Part shown: one piece after another, positions 17,084 to 25,952 of the stretch
Position numbering within the stretch: the stretch's first letter is position 1
Layout of the letters: each line of letters starts with the position of its first letter
Assembly (NCBI RefSeq): GCF_000317285.1
Contig: NZ_AJLN01000104.1
Span: 1 to 64,000 of the forward strand
Length of the DNA: 64,000 nt
Source of the DNA: Chlorogloeopsis fritschii PCC 6912
GTDB lineage: Bacteria > Cyanobacteriota > Cyanobacteriia > Cyanobacteriales > Nostocaceae
Direction: 5' to 3'
Notes under the pieces: generated by a model
What the model was told of the DNA's origin: nothing
What the model saw: the letters and a program-made list of their open reading frames with translations, nothing else
The model's database searches: none
Made by a program: the position numbers and the translations under genes

Positions 17084-17434
17084 TTATTCCTCACCCTTGA
17101 AATTACCACTTTGACTCATCAAGTAGTCCCAGATACGGCGAATTTGTTGATTATTCTCACTCACAAGCTGCATGGTTTCAGTGGTAGAAGTCTTTACCAG
17201 CTCGGCTAGCTGATCTACACTTTGCTCTAATCTGTTAAGAGTAGCAGCGTTTTGCAGAGATTGTTCTGCAAGACGAGCTAGTATCTCATCATGTCGAGCT
17301 ACGCTTTCAACGGTGCTAGTGGCTATCTGTGCTACCTGTGTCATTAGTGGAGACAACTGGTTAAGCATCTCAGCATGAGTTTGCAGCATCCGCTCAATCC
17401 GGTCAAGTCTATCCTGTCGTCCGTTCTGAGTCAT
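17084..17434 (-). CDS. Hypothetical coiled-coil protein
   Basis: 116 residues, almost wholly helical with heptad-like spacing (LDRIERMLQTHAEMLNQL, LNRLEQSVDQLAELV). It looks like the small cyanobacterial coiled-coil proteins annotated as hypothetical. No signal peptide, no membrane segment. A good ribosome-binding site (AGAGGA) precedes the ATG at 17434. Function unknown. Confidence 0.65.
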   Translation of the reverse strand: MTQNGRQDRLDRIERMLQTHAEMLNQLSPLMTQVAQIATSTVESVARHDEILARLAEQSLQNAATLNRLEQSVDQLAELVKTSTTETMQLVSENNQQIRRIWDYLMSQSGNFKGEE

Positions 17435-17596
17435 GGTGTCCTCTTGCCGTCATTGGCGGTGTGGGAAGTTCGTTGTGAGTTTTTTCTTAATATTTTGCAC
17501 AATTGTATAACGCGATCGCACTTATATAGTAAAAGGGAACGGAGAACAGCACATAAAAGACTTGACTATAAACTATCCATCAAGTTAAACTTAATC

Positions 17597-17610
17597 AGAC
17601 CAATCGGTCG
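17597..17610. promoter_or_regulatory. TetR operator candidate 1
   Basis: AGACCAATCGGTCG, a GACC..GGTC palindrome 13 bp before the TetR start codon. It matches the palindrome at 18251-18264, so the regulator probably represses itself. Confidence 0.65.
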
Positions 17611-17623
17611 CAAATAAATTTAG

Positions 17624-18217
17624 ATGTCAAAAGGCGAACAAACAAAAGAAAGAATTCTCCAACTAGCAGCCGAACTGTTTAATCAACAGGGGTATGCGGG
17701 TTCGTCTATTTCAGACATCATGCGGGTGACAGGATTGCAGAAAGGAGGTATTTACAACCACTTTCAAAGCAAAGACGAATTGGCACTAATGGCTTTTGAT
17801 TATGCGATCGCTCAAATGAGACAGCTTCATAGAACTGCTTTGCGAAGCAAGCGTCATGCTATTGAGCGTTTACAAGCAATCATAGATGTATACTACACCT
17901 TAATAGAGAATCCACCGATCAAGGGAGGATGTCCTTTACTGAACACAGCTGTTGAGAGTGATGATGCTCATCCAGCTTTACGCGATCGTGCTCAACAAGC
18001 GATGAATTCATGGCGCGACATGATTTGTCGAATTATTCAAAAAGGAATTGAAAAAGGTGAAATTCGTCCAACCGTGGATGCCGATGAAGTTGCAACTATT
18101 ATGATTGCTACATTGGAAGGCGGTGTGATGATGAGTAAGTTATATGGAGATGCAATTCATATCGAAAGATTAATCAAGCACTTAAATGATTACATTGAAA
18201 CCCAATTGCCAATTTAG
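17624..18217 (+). CDS. TetR/AcrR family transcriptional repressor
   Basis: 197 residues. The N-terminal HTH (ERILQLAAELFNQQGY, SISDIMRVTGLQKGGIYNHF) is standard; the C-terminal part resembles TetR_C domains of fatty-acid or xenobiotic sensors (IENPPIKGGCPLLNTAVE, a motif of one TetR_C subfamily). Operator-like palindromes lie in front of this gene and of the next one. The downstream SDR, thioesterase and GST genes suggest control of a detoxification or lipid-modification set (inference). Confidence 0.9.
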   Translation: MSKGEQTKERILQLAAELFNQQGYAGSSISDIMRVTGLQKGGIYNHFQSKDELALMAFDYAIAQMRQLHRTALRSKRHAIERLQAIIDVYYTLIENPPIKGGCPLLNTAVESDDAHPALRDRAQQAMNSWRDMICRIIQKGIEKGEIRPTVDADEVATIMIATLEGGVMMSKLYGDAIHIERLIKHLNDYIETQLPI

Positions 18218-18250
18218 ACATAATTAAACCTCTTTTTTTTGAGCAAAAAC

Positions 18251-18264
18251 AGACCGCTCGGTCT
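18251..18264. promoter_or_regulatory. TetR operator candidate 2
   Basis: AGACCGCTCGGTCT, a perfect 6+6 palindrome with a 2-bp spacer, 39 bp before the SDR start and downstream of the tetR gene. Shared with operator 1. Confidence 0.75.
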
Positions 18265-18303
18265 TGAAAACTTTGACATTAGTAAATTAAGACGAGGAAA
18301 GCT

Positions 18304-19041
18304 ATGAGTGATTTTCGCAATCAAGTAGCTCTGGTAACTGGAGCATCACGAGGGATTGGCGCAAGTATTGCTCAGATATTAGCTGAGGGTGGAGCTGACG
18401 TGGTAATTAACTACCGCAGCAAAAGTCATCGTGCTCTTGAGGTAGCCGATGTTGTTCGTGCCAATGGTTGCCAAGCCCTTCTTGCTCAAGCAGATATTAC
18501 TAACGAGAGCGAAATGAGGCAGATGGTGAATTTAGTAGAAAAGCAATTTGGTAAACTCAACCTCCTCATTCTCAATGCTAGCGGTGGAATGGAGAAAGAT
18601 AAGGCTGCTGATTATGCTATGCAGCTCAACCTGACTGCCCAGTTGCGTGCTGTTGATATCTTCTTACCACTCATGCCAGAAGGTGGATGTATTGTCTTCG
18701 TTACCAGTCACCTAGCTCATTTTTATAGTCAAAAGCCTGTCTATCCAATTTATGAAACAGTGGCAAAGAGCAAAAAAGCAGGTGAGGAAGCTTTGCGTGC
18801 CCGCATACCACAACTGGCAGCTAGAGGAATAAAGTTAGTTGTGGTAAGCGGTGATTTGATTGAAGGCACTATTACCCCAAAACTAATGCAGCGCCAAGAT
18901 CCGGATTTGATCGAGTCTCGCCGCAAATCCGCAGGTTTTCTACCCAGTGTTGAAGATTTTGCCCGTGCGATTGTCAATGCTGCTGGCGATCGCAATTTAG
19001 AGAGTGGGACTACCATTTTCGTGGGAAGTACTGAGTGGTAA
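18304..19041 (+). CDS. Short-chain dehydrogenase/reductase
   Basis: 245 residues. VTGASRGIGASI cofactor loop and NASGG in the NNAG position; the catalytic region has YPIYETVAKSKKAGEE, so the usual YxxxK is Y..VAKS. It is a divergent SDR resembling the FabG/SDR-like reductases that act on acyl or quinone substrates. The ribosome-binding site GAGGAAAG lies 5 bp before ATG. First gene of an operon after the TetR operator, followed by a thioesterase and a GST. Confidence 0.85.
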   Translation: MSDFRNQVALVTGASRGIGASIAQILAEGGADVVINYRSKSHRALEVADVVRANGCQALLAQADITNESEMRQMVNLVEKQFGKLNLLILNASGGMEKDKAADYAMQLNLTAQLRAVDIFLPLMPEGGCIVFVTSHLAHFYSQKPVYPIYETVAKSKKAGEEALRARIPQLAARGIKLVVVSGDLIEGTITPKLMQRQDPDLIESRRKSAGFLPSVEDFARAIVNAAGDRNLESGTTIFVGSTEW

Positions 19042-19112
19042 ATCACCTCGACATACTAGCAACTATTGAGACGAAATTTTTTGCAATTAATTGGGAAAAT
19101 GAGGGAATATTT

Positions 19113-19538
19113 ATGATGGGCGATCGCACTTTACAAAGACCATTAGAAGTAGAACTTGCAATACCTGTAAAAACATACGACATTGATTTTGTTGGCATCG
19201 TTCACAACAGTGTTTACATTCGATGGCTAGAGGATTTACGCATCAAGCTTTTAGATGAACACTTACCACTTGCTCAACCTTTAAAAGCAGGATTTTGCCC
19301 TATCATTGCTGGAACTGAAATTGAATATAAACGTCCGATTAAACTTTTTGACAAAGTTATTGGACGCTTGTGGTTGAGTAATTTAAGTAGGTTGAAATGG
19401 ACTGTCAAAGCAGAAATTTTATCTAATCATGAACTAGCAGCAATAGCGACACAAAAGGGTGCTTTTATCAATTTACAAAATGGTCGTCCAATTCCAATTC
19501 CAGAAGAATTGCAGAAAAAATATTGCGAGTATCAATAA
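19113..19538 (+). CDS. Acyl-CoA thioesterase (4-HBT hotdog fold)
   Basis: About 141 residues from ATG 19113, preceded by GAGGG at 8 bp. An upstream in-frame GTG at 19035 overlaps the SDR stop but adds residues unlike the family. Motif YDIDFVGIVHNSVYIRWLEDLRIK is the YbgC/4-hydroxybenzoyl-CoA thioesterase signature, with D in the catalytic position. It hydrolyses a thioester of CoA or ACP. It lies between an SDR and a GST in a TetR-controlled operon. Confidence 0.82.
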   Translation: MMGDRTLQRPLEVELAIPVKTYDIDFVGIVHNSVYIRWLEDLRIKLLDEHLPLAQPLKAGFCPIIAGTEIEYKRPIKLFDKVIGRLWLSNLSRLKWTVKAEILSNHELAAIATQKGAFINLQNGRPIPIPEELQKKYCEYQ

Positions 19539-19550
19539 AATTTACCAACT

Positions 19551-20339
19551 ATGAATCAGAATCTTGATAGTCAGAAACAAGTATTTCGTTTGATTACTAT
19601 TCCCATCAGCCATTATTGTGAAAAAGCACGATGGGCACTTGAGAAACTGAAATTACCTTACATAGAACAGAGACATACACCACCGTTTCATCTATTAGCA
19701 ACAGGTAGAGTTGGCGGCAAAACAACTCCGGTTCTAGTCACTACAGCAGGTGTTTTTACTGACTCCACGACTATTTTGAAATATCTGAATTCCATGGCTC
19801 CCGCTAATGCCAAACTTTATCCCACAGACTCAAATTTGTGTCAACAAGTAGAAGAATTAGAAGATTTATTTGATGAGCAACTTGGCCCGGCTACACGGCG
19901 CTGGGGTTATTTTCATGTTATGAATGACTATCAATTTATGCAAAAAAGATGGTGTCAGGGTGTTCCTTTTTATGAACGGATATTATTCCCGCTAGCTTTT
20001 CCTATAACTAGCTCAATGGCTCGACAGAAACTAAATATAACTCCAGAAGCTACTGCCCAAGCTTATGAAACAATTAATAACATTTTTGCCAAAGTTAGTG
20101 AGTTGTTGGTTGATGGACGCACATTTTTAGTAGGAAATAGTTTTTCGGCTGCCGATCTCACCTTCGCGGCATTGGCTGCTCCTGTTGTACTACCACCACA
20201 ACACCCCAGTAAACCCAGTCCTTTGCAGGAGTTACCGCCCAATATGGCAGCTGAAATTAATGCCTTTCGTGAAACTCCTGCTGGCGCATATGTGCTGCGT
20301 CTTTACCGCGATCGCTCACATCTTGCTCCAGCTATTTGA
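19551..20339 (+). CDS. Glutathione S-transferase family protein
   Basis: 262 residues, starting 12 bp after the thioesterase. Residues ~10-85 are the thioredoxin-like N-terminal domain (ITIPISHYCEKARWALEKL; the glutathione-binding GGKTTPVL and DSTTILKYL). The C-terminal helical domain has TFLVGNSFSAADLTFAALAAP. It conjugates or reduces electrophiles using glutathione in the cytosol. Third gene of the TetR-linked operon, consistent with detoxification. Confidence 0.87.
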   Translation: MNQNLDSQKQVFRLITIPISHYCEKARWALEKLKLPYIEQRHTPPFHLLATGRVGGKTTPVLVTTAGVFTDSTTILKYLNSMAPANAKLYPTDSNLCQQVEELEDLFDEQLGPATRRWGYFHVMNDYQFMQKRWCQGVPFYERILFPLAFPITSSMARQKLNITPEATAQAYETINNIFAKVSELLVDGRTFLVGNSFSAADLTFAALAAPVVLPPQHPSKPSPLQELPPNMAAEINAFRETPAGAYVLRLYRDRSHLAPAI

Positions 20340-20350
20340 TTGCGATTTTT

Positions 20351-20418
20351 GTAAGGTGGGCATTGCTTAAAGTTAACTCAAAATCTTATGTTTACATTCT
20401 AGGCAATGCCCACCCTAC
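20351..20418. repeat. Inverted-repeat element, family B, copy 1 (~67 bp)
   Basis: Starts GTAAGGTGGGCATTGC and ends GCAATGCCCACCCTAC, nearly perfect inverted repeats. Two more copies at 47287-47353 and 48688-48754. It lies just after the GST gene and could work as a transcription terminator. No target duplication seen. Confidence 0.8.
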
Positions 20419-20538
20419 GGTTATTGGGAAGAGTGCTTTTGCGCCAACCATATTTTAATTTACTAACTTAGGTTAATTTACACTCTCGACGTTGCATCAT
20501 ATATTGTGCAACGCCCACGTTTGAAATATAAAAAACAT

Positions 20539-21624
20539 ATGGGAGAATGTAAGCGAATAGGCATTCTTACTAGTGGAGGGGATTGCTCTGGTTTAAATGC
20601 AGCGATCAGAGCAGTAGTCCATTGTGCTTGTGGAAAGGGATGGGAAGTACTGGGAATTCGTCAAGCTACTCTGGGATTAATGGCACACCCACCCCAATTT
20701 ACAAAGCTGGAGATTGATCAAGTCGATCCGCTGTTAACTTCTGGTGGGACAATGTTAGGAACCACCAACAAAGGCGATCCCTTTGCTTTTCCTATGCCTG
20801 ATGGCAGTCTATGCGATCGCTCAGAGGAAATTATTGCAGGTTACCATCAACTAGGTTTAGATGCTTTGATTGGCATTGGTGGCGATGGTAGCTTGGCTAT
20901 TCTCCGTCGCTTGGCACAACAAGGCGGTATTAATTTAGTGGGCATTCCCAAAACAATCGATAATGATATTGGCATTACCGAACACGCGATCGGTTTTGAT
21001 ACAGCAGTTAATATTGCCACAGAAGCACTCGATCGCTTACATTTTACCGCAGCTTCTCACAGTCGAGTCATCATTTTAGAAGTGATGGGTCGTGACGCAG
21101 GACACATCGCCATTGCTGCGGGAATTGCCGGAGGAGCAGATGTGATATTAATTCCAGAAATTCCCTACAGAATTGACCGCATTTGCGACAAAATTAAACA
21201 GCGACAAGACAAAGGCAAAAACTATTGTTTAATCATAGTTTCCGAAGCGGTTCGCACTCAAGAAGGCGAAACTGTCACTATGACAAATCGTTTGGGGCAA
21301 TCTCGATATGGTGGTATCAGTCAATACTTAGCCGATCAAATTAGCGATTGCATTGGTGCAGAAACGCGAGTCACAGTTTTAGGACACATTCAACGGGGTG
21401 GAACCGCTTCACCACTAGATCGGTTAGTGGCAGCTGCTTTTGGTGTAGCAGCAGTAAATCTCATAGACAATGGTAAATATGACTACATGGTAACCTGGCA
21501 AAATCGCCAGGTGATGACTGTACCAATTGCGGAAGCGATCGCTCAATATAGAACTGTCGATCCAGAGGATACTTTAGTAAAAACTGCTCGTGGTTTGGGT
21601 ATTTATTTGGGAGATTTGCAGTAA
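20539..21624 (+). CDS. pfkA: ATP-dependent 6-phosphofructokinase
   Basis: About 361 residues. GILTSGGDCSGLNAAIRAVV at the N-terminus, IGGDGSLAIL, PKTIDNDI with the catalytic Asp, EVMGRDAGHIA and IQRGGTASPLDR are the PfkA motifs. It phosphorylates fructose 6-phosphate in glycolysis. The start is the ATG at 20539; the frame also runs back to 20506. Upstream is a short inverted repeat (CGTTGCA at ~20487 with TGCAACG) that may be regulatory. Confidence 0.95.
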   Translation: MGECKRIGILTSGGDCSGLNAAIRAVVHCACGKGWEVLGIRQATLGLMAHPPQFTKLEIDQVDPLLTSGGTMLGTTNKGDPFAFPMPDGSLCDRSEEIIAGYHQLGLDALIGIGGDGSLAILRRLAQQGGINLVGIPKTIDNDIGITEHAIGFDTAVNIATEALDRLHFTAASHSRVIILEVMGRDAGHIAIAAGIAGGADVILIPEIPYRIDRICDKIKQRQDKGKNYCLIIVSEAVRTQEGETVTMTNRLGQSRYGGISQYLADQISDCIGAETRVTVLGHIQRGGTASPLDRLVAAAFGVAAVNLIDNGKYDYMVTWQNRQVMTVPIAEAIAQYRTVDPEDTLVKTARGLGIYLGDLQ

Positions 21625-21785
21625 AGTAATAATCAGGCGATGGAGCTCGCCATAACCGCCTTAAGTATTGAATAGAAAGGCTGATGGCTCCTACTTTTCC
21701 GACTTGCTATGGAAGAGTAGGGCTATTTGCTTTTAACTTCCGCTAGCAAGTCACGCTTGCCCACTCATGATTTTGCAACTGCGTG

Positions 21786-23426
21786 ATGTTAGAAAGCATT
21801 CTTTGGATTTTACTTGCAGGTTTTTTTGTCGGACAAATTACTCGACGGTTGAAAGCACCCGCACTTGTGGGCATGGCTTTGGTGGGAATTATACTGGGGC
21901 CACAAGTTACCGATACAATTAGCCCTGATGTACTGGCAGCATCTGCTCCTTTGCGAGCGATCGCTGTAATGATAATTTTGATGAAAGCTGGTTTGGGGTT
22001 AGACAGGGAAAAACTGCTCCAACAAGGAACAGTAGCACTGCGATTGGGGTTTCTACCCGCTTTGTGCGAAGCCCTATTTGTTGCGATCGCTGCCATATGG
22101 CTCTTTAAATTCGACTTGCCGACGGGATTGCTACTTGGTTGTATTATTGGGGCGGAGTCACCTGCTGTGATTGTACCGGGAATGCTGCGACTGAAAAGTC
22201 TGGGTTGGGGAGTGACGAAGGGAATTCCCGATGCAATTCTTACTGGCAGCGCTTTATCAGATGTATTGCTACTGTTGGTATTTAACTTGTTGTTGAGCTT
22301 CTTGGCACAGGAAGCAGGAGGAGTCACATTACCTTTTGGCATTACTCTGAGTGCGGTTCAACTCCTTCCGCTGCAAATTATTTGCCAGATTATTCTGGGA
22401 GTCATTCTCAGTTTGGTGACAGCACGACTGTTGGTAGTATTGCTAGCAAAGCAGAACTGGACTCAAAATGCAGTACAAGATACCCTAGTTGCAGCAAGTT
22501 TTGCATTGTTATTGGTAGTTCTGGCAGAAAAATTTCCTTTCTTCTCTGGCTATCTGGCAGTCATGGCGACGGGATTTTTCTTAATTGAACTTGATGCTCC
22601 TTTAGCACGGCGCTTGCGTTCAGGTTTTGATAGCTTGTGGGTTGTGGCAGAAATCGTATTGTTTGTACTCTTGGGCGCAAGTATTCAACTGCAAGTATTA
22701 GAAAAAACTCTACTTCCAGGATTGCTGATTCTAGCGATTGGGACATTGATTGGACGTGCTTTAGGATGGTACTTATCTACCTTAGGTAGTAACTGGAACT
22801 GGCGAGAGCGGTTATTTTTGCTATCAGGGAACTCTGCTAAAGCCACAGTTCAAGCGGCGATTGGGGCAATTCCCTTGACACAGGGGATTCAGGGCGGGGA
22901 GACAATTCTGGCAATTGCAGCCTTATCTATTCTAGTTACTGCACCCTTAGGAGCCTGGGCTATTCCCACCTTTGCACCCAAACTACTAGAGCGAGGTGAA
23001 GTCGATCCCACCAAGGTAGCGATCGCTCGTCGGATTGTGCTGCTAGCCGCTGTTGATAGTTCCCCTTTAGCCAGTCAAGTGTTAGCTAAAGTTGCCGAGC
23101 TTGCCCGCCGCAGTGATGGCGAGATAATTGTATTGCACGTCATCCGCACTAACGAGCCTTATGGAGTAGCTCATCTACGAGAAAAATCTCAACGCCTCCT
23201 CGCAGACATCCGCCACAAGTTCATTACTGTCACAGGCTCAGTACCAGAGGAAATTGTTCGTGTTGCTCAAGATTATCAAGTTGCTGAGATTGTTATGGGT
23301 AAGCGGGGGCATCGAGCTTGGGATGAGGTGCTTGTGGGTTCTGTATCCCAAGCAGTATTAGAATCAAGTCCAATTCCCGTTATCTTAGTTGAGGATGAGC
23401 GCATATCTGTTCGAGGTGGTAAATAA
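21786..23426 (+). CDS. Cation:proton antiporter (CPA2/KefB type) with universal-stress domain
   Basis: About 546 residues. ~12 hydrophobic segments between residues 5 and 400 give the Na+/H+ exchanger fold, with polar stretches such as GAESPAVIVPGM and DAILTGSALSDVLLLL, typical of KefB/NapA-like antiporters. Residues ~410-545 are a cytosolic UspA domain (VLLAAVDSSPLASQVL, MGKRGHRAWDEVLVGSVSQAVLE). A GTG three bases upstream is also in frame. It exchanges K+ or Na+ for protons across the cytoplasmic or thylakoid membrane; the ion is not decidable from the sequence. A hairpin follows at 23430. Confidence 0.88.
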   Translation: MLESILWILLAGFFVGQITRRLKAPALVGMALVGIILGPQVTDTISPDVLAASAPLRAIAVMIILMKAGLGLDREKLLQQGTVALRLGFLPALCEALFVAIAAIWLFKFDLPTGLLLGCIIGAESPAVIVPGMLRLKSLGWGVTKGIPDAILTGSALSDVLLLLVFNLLLSFLAQEAGGVTLPFGITLSAVQLLPLQIICQIILGVILSLVTARLLVVLLAKQNWTQNAVQDTLVAASFALLLVVLAEKFPFFSGYLAVMATGFFLIELDAPLARRLRSGFDSLWVVAEIVLFVLLGASIQLQVLEKTLLPGLLILAIGTLIGRALGWYLSTLGSNWNWRERLFLLSGNSAKATVQAAIGAIPLTQGIQGGETILAIAALSILVTAPLGAWAIPTFAPKLLERGEVDPTKVAIARRIVLLAAVDSSPLASQVLAKVAELARRSDGEIIVLHVIRTNEPYGVAHLREKSQRLLADIRHKFITVTGSVPEEIVRVAQDYQVAEIVMGKRGHRAWDEVLVGSVSQAVLESSPIPVILVEDERISVRGGK

Positions 23427-23429
23427 AAA

Positions 23430-23455
23430 AGCCAGTGCGAAGAACTCCACTGGCT
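23430..23455. terminator. Hairpin after the antiporter gene
   Basis: AGCCAGTG, a 10-base loop, then CACTGGCT. Preceded on the plus strand by AAAAAA, so the T-tract is on the minus strand. It may end minus-strand transcription or protect the 3' end of the antiporter mRNA. Confidence 0.6.
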
Positions 23456-23603
23456 ACAAGGAACGCAATACAGGATAGTGCTTTAGAGAGTGATGATATG
23501 AGAATAAGAATTCCATATTATCTATTGTCTTGTAAAGTTAGATGCAACTTTCATGCAACACCATTCGACTTTCTGGGTGAGTGAGCTTGAATATAAGCAG
23601 TTT

Positions 23604-23714
23604 GGCGTTGCTGATTTAATGTATGAAATTAATTCTGCGTAATGCCAAAACCCTTGCCCAAACGCGATATATCGCGTCTCTACATCCGGATTCATACCGC
23701 GATTCAGCAACGCT
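23604..23714. mobile_element. MITE-like element, family A, copy 2 (111 bp)
   Basis: Ends GGCGTTGCTGATTTAATG and complement AGCGTTGCTGAATCGCGG. Flanked by AGCAGTTT on both sides (23596-23603 and 23715-23722), a perfect 8-bp target duplication. The interior differs from the other copies and carries an ACGCGATATATCGCGT palindrome. Confidence 0.9.
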
Positions 23715-23870
23715 AGCAGTTTTAATTACCAGATGATTTGGACATTGTTGATGGACTGAATATTTAGAATCACAAGTAACTAGGGGCAGATTCAAATACA
23801 AAGCGGTAGCCGTAATGATGATAAATTTGGAGTTGGGGGTGCGTGCGATCGCTGCTCCTTGACACAAACT

Positions 23871-24287
23871 TTAGCGTGTGTTGACACCTTTATATCTTCG
23901 TACCTTTCCCAACTCACCACTATTAATTGCTGTAGTCACCGATTTTCTACTCAATGAAGCGCTGCCAAGAAAACTAGAAAACGCAAATAGCATCCACCCC
24001 AAGCAGATATGCTTTCGCGTCTGCCATTCATACTGCTTGCTGACTACGATCGATTTTGTGTTAGCTTCGATAATTTCTTGCTCCCAACATCCTAATGCGG
24101 CAATCCCGAATAAGCCTGTGCTGATGATAGAGGAAATCATGATGATTTTTAGAATGCGACGCTCTAGGGCTTGTTTTAACCTCAGACGCTTGACACGGCG
24201 ATTATGGACGAGCAACTTACCTGTGTCTATGGGTTCTAAGTACTCTTGTTCAGCCAAAGGATAAGTAATTTGTCTGTTATAAGTCAT
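23871..24287 (-). CDS. Hypothetical small membrane protein
   Basis: 138 residues, two hydrophobic segments (IMISSIISTGLFGIAAL about 50-67 and ICLGWMLFAFSSFL about 94-107) after a basic N-terminal stretch, so the N-terminus probably lies in the cytoplasm. AGGTAAG precedes the ATG at 24287. An opposite-strand open frame covers the same bases, but this one has the ribosome-binding site and membrane segments. Family not recognised. Confidence 0.5.
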   Translation of the reverse strand: MTYNRQITYPLAEQEYLEPIDTGKLLVHNRRVKRLRLKQALERRILKIIMISSIISTGLFGIAALGCWEQEIIEANTKSIVVSKQYEWQTRKHICLGWMLFAFSSFLGSASLSRKSVTTAINSGELGKVRRYKGVNTR

Positions 24288-24533
24288 TTTTTCTTACCTG
24301 GGTGTGATTATGCTGTGTAATTAAGATTTTAGATTTAGTGGTTGATTTTAAACTTTTACGATCGCTTGAACTACATTCCAAAGAGAGAATCCCACTTTCT
24401 TTAGTCAGAAGCTTGCAAGCGATCGCACTACCCAAAAGCTTGAGTTACATCTAGGCGAGATCCAACTGTAGACATCGCTAAGACACCCTTGAATTTTTCT
24501 TCTGTTTTCAGATTGCACCATCAAACCTTTTTT

Positions 24534-24643
24534 GGCGTTGCTGATTTAATGTATGAATTTGTCACGCAGAGGCGCACCAGTCGCAGAGAGTAAGAGTTTT
24601 AAATGCCTGATTTTTAAATTTCATACCTCAATTCAGCAACGCC
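24534..24643. mobile_element. MITE-like element, family A, copy 3 (110 bp)
   Basis: Ends GGCGTTGCTGATTTAATG and complement GGCGTTGCTGAATTGAGG. Flanked by CCTTTTTT on both sides (24526-24533, 24644-24651), a perfect 8-bp target duplication. It ends just before the Zur-type box, so it inserted into the promoter region of the methyltransferase gene. Confidence 0.9.
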
Positions 24644-24660
24644 CCTTTTTTGCGCTATTA

Positions 24661-24675
24661 TGATAACGATTATCA
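24661..24675. promoter_or_regulatory. Zur-type (or Fur-type) operator
   Basis: TGATAACGATTATCA is a 7-1-7 inverted repeat with one mismatch against the cyanobacterial Zur pattern TGATAATNATTATCA. It also fits loosely a Fur box, so the metal is not certain. It ends 20 bp before the methyltransferase start, in a position to block transcription. Genes downstream (hisI, cysS) encode zinc enzymes, which favours Zur. Confidence 0.72.
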
Positions 24676-24695
24676 TTAATCCTAAATTTTGAAAT

Positions 24696-25406
24696 ATGAA
24701 TAAAGAGCAGAGCCGCTTTGATTTTGACTCAAATCCAAAATTCCAAACGATAGATTATGCAGTTGCAGCACGTAATTTTGTCCCTGGTTATGAGTCGATA
24801 TTCGATATGGCAGTTGCACTTTTAGATGCAAGCGTTTCAGAGCAGGCTCATCTGTTGATTGTTGCCGCTGGCGGTGGTATGGAACTCACAACTTTTGGAA
24901 AAGCGCAACCGCAATGGTATATGACAGGAGTTGATCCTTCGGCTAAAATGCTAGCGATCGCCCAAGAAAAAGTAGCGGAACATGGGTTAACAAATCGTGT
25001 GAAGCTCCACCAGGGATTAACGCATGAATTGCCTCTGACTCCCCTCTATGATGCAGCAACTTGCATTCTTGCAATGCACTTTCTCCCCGATGATGGAGCA
25101 AAACTATCACTGCTTCAAAGCATCTCGCAACGTCTCAAACGAGGAGCTAAATTGATTCTGGTTGATTTATGTGAGGAGAAAGGCTCACAAAGGTTTAACG
25201 ATTTCCTCACCGCTTACAAATATCATGCACGTAACTTAGGAATGTCACCAGAAGTAGTAGAGGAAGCAGCAAGCAATGTCATACATATTAATTGCATCTC
25301 TGAACAAAGAACTATTGAACTATTACAAGAAGCAAATTTTAGTAAGATTACTCAATTTTTTACAGCCCTCTGGTTCAAAGGTTGGATAGCAACAAAAAAT
25401 ACTTAA
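24696..25406 (+). CDS. Class I SAM-dependent methyltransferase
   Basis: 236 residues. The Rossmann core has LLIVAAGGGMELTTF as motif I (variant of VLDxGxGxG), GVDPSAKMLAIAQEK as the SAM-ribose Asp region and LVDLCEEKG as a later motif. Substrate unknown. The gene begins 20 bp after a Zur-type box and precedes hisI by 133 bp, so it is probably metal-regulated. Its link to metal stress is from position only. Confidence 0.82.
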   Translation: MNKEQSRFDFDSNPKFQTIDYAVAARNFVPGYESIFDMAVALLDASVSEQAHLLIVAAGGGMELTTFGKAQPQWYMTGVDPSAKMLAIAQEKVAEHGLTNRVKLHQGLTHELPLTPLYDAATCILAMHFLPDDGAKLSLLQSISQRLKRGAKLILVDLCEEKGSQRFNDFLTAYKYHARNLGMSPEVVEEAASNVIHINCISEQRTIELLQEANFSKITQFFTALWFKGWIATKNT

Positions 25407-25539
25407 TTCACTCGTAGGGGCAGGGAACAGGGAAAAAAGAATAAAAGTGTACTGAGTTTTTTAAGTGCAAAGCACAGGCTACGCCAACAAACATTAAATA
25501 TGAATTCTATAGCTATTGAACTGTTTGTAGTAAATACTA

Positions 25540-25929
25540 ATGAATCAAAATTTATTGTGGATTGAAAAACTGAAGTTTAACGAGCAAGGTTTGATTCCTG
25601 CCATAGCTCAAGATTACCGTGATGGTACTGTTTTGATGATGGCTTGGATGAATTATGAATCAATTAAAAAAACACTATCTACAGGTGAAGCTCATTATTG
25701 GAGTCGCTCGCGCTCCCAATTATGGCATAAAGGCGCAACATCTGGACATATTCAAAAGGTAAAAGAGCTTTTTTACGACTGTGACGGAGATACCATCTTG
25801 CTGAAAGTAGACCAAATTGGTGATATTGCTTGTCACACTGGTGCAAGAAGTTGTTTTTTTAATGCTGTACAAATATATCCTCAATCTAATTTTTTGAATT
25901 CATATTCATGCTCTAAAAGAGGGCAATAA
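25540..25929 (+). CDS. hisI: Phosphoribosyl-AMP cyclohydrolase, stand-alone (HisI)
   Basis: 129 residues. HisI motifs are complete: [37 protein letters not shown], the three metal cysteines in YDCDGD, ACHTG and RSCFF. The enzyme opens the purine ring of phosphoribosyl-AMP in histidine synthesis and is zinc-dependent. It lacks the HisE domain usually fused in cyanobacteria, so this is probably a paralogue of a HisIE elsewhere. It precedes cysS by 23 bp, downstream of a Zur-type box. Zur-regulated HisI duplicates are known from bacterial zinc-starvation regulons; I infer the same here. Confidence 0.9.
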   Translation: MNQNLLWIEKLKFNEQGLIPAIAQDYRDGTVLMMAWMNYESIKKTLSTGEAHYWSRSRSQLWHKGATSGHIQKVKELFYDCDGDTILLKVDQIGDIACHTGARSCFFNAVQIYPQSNFLNSYSCSKRGQ

Positions 25930-25952
25930 ATTTTAATTTTGAATTTTGAATT

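Larger units (their letters stand above)
23427..23870. other. Intergenic region holding a hairpin and a MITE copy
   Basis: Contains AGCCAGTG/CACTGGCT (23430-23455), next to an A-tract that makes it a terminator-like hairpin, and family-A element copy 2 (23604-23714). No gene seen. Confidence 0.7.
24288..24695. other. Regulatory intergenic region with MITE copy and Zur-type box
   Basis: Contains family-A element copy 3 (24534-24643) and, 17 bp after it, a Zur/Fur-like box (24661-24675). The first 240 bases show HIP1 sites and nothing else I can name. Confidence 0.7.

Noticed and set aside
23878-24264. Open frame on the plus strand
   Set aside because: It is antisense to a frame with a ribosome-binding site and two membrane segments; it has no recognisable domain.
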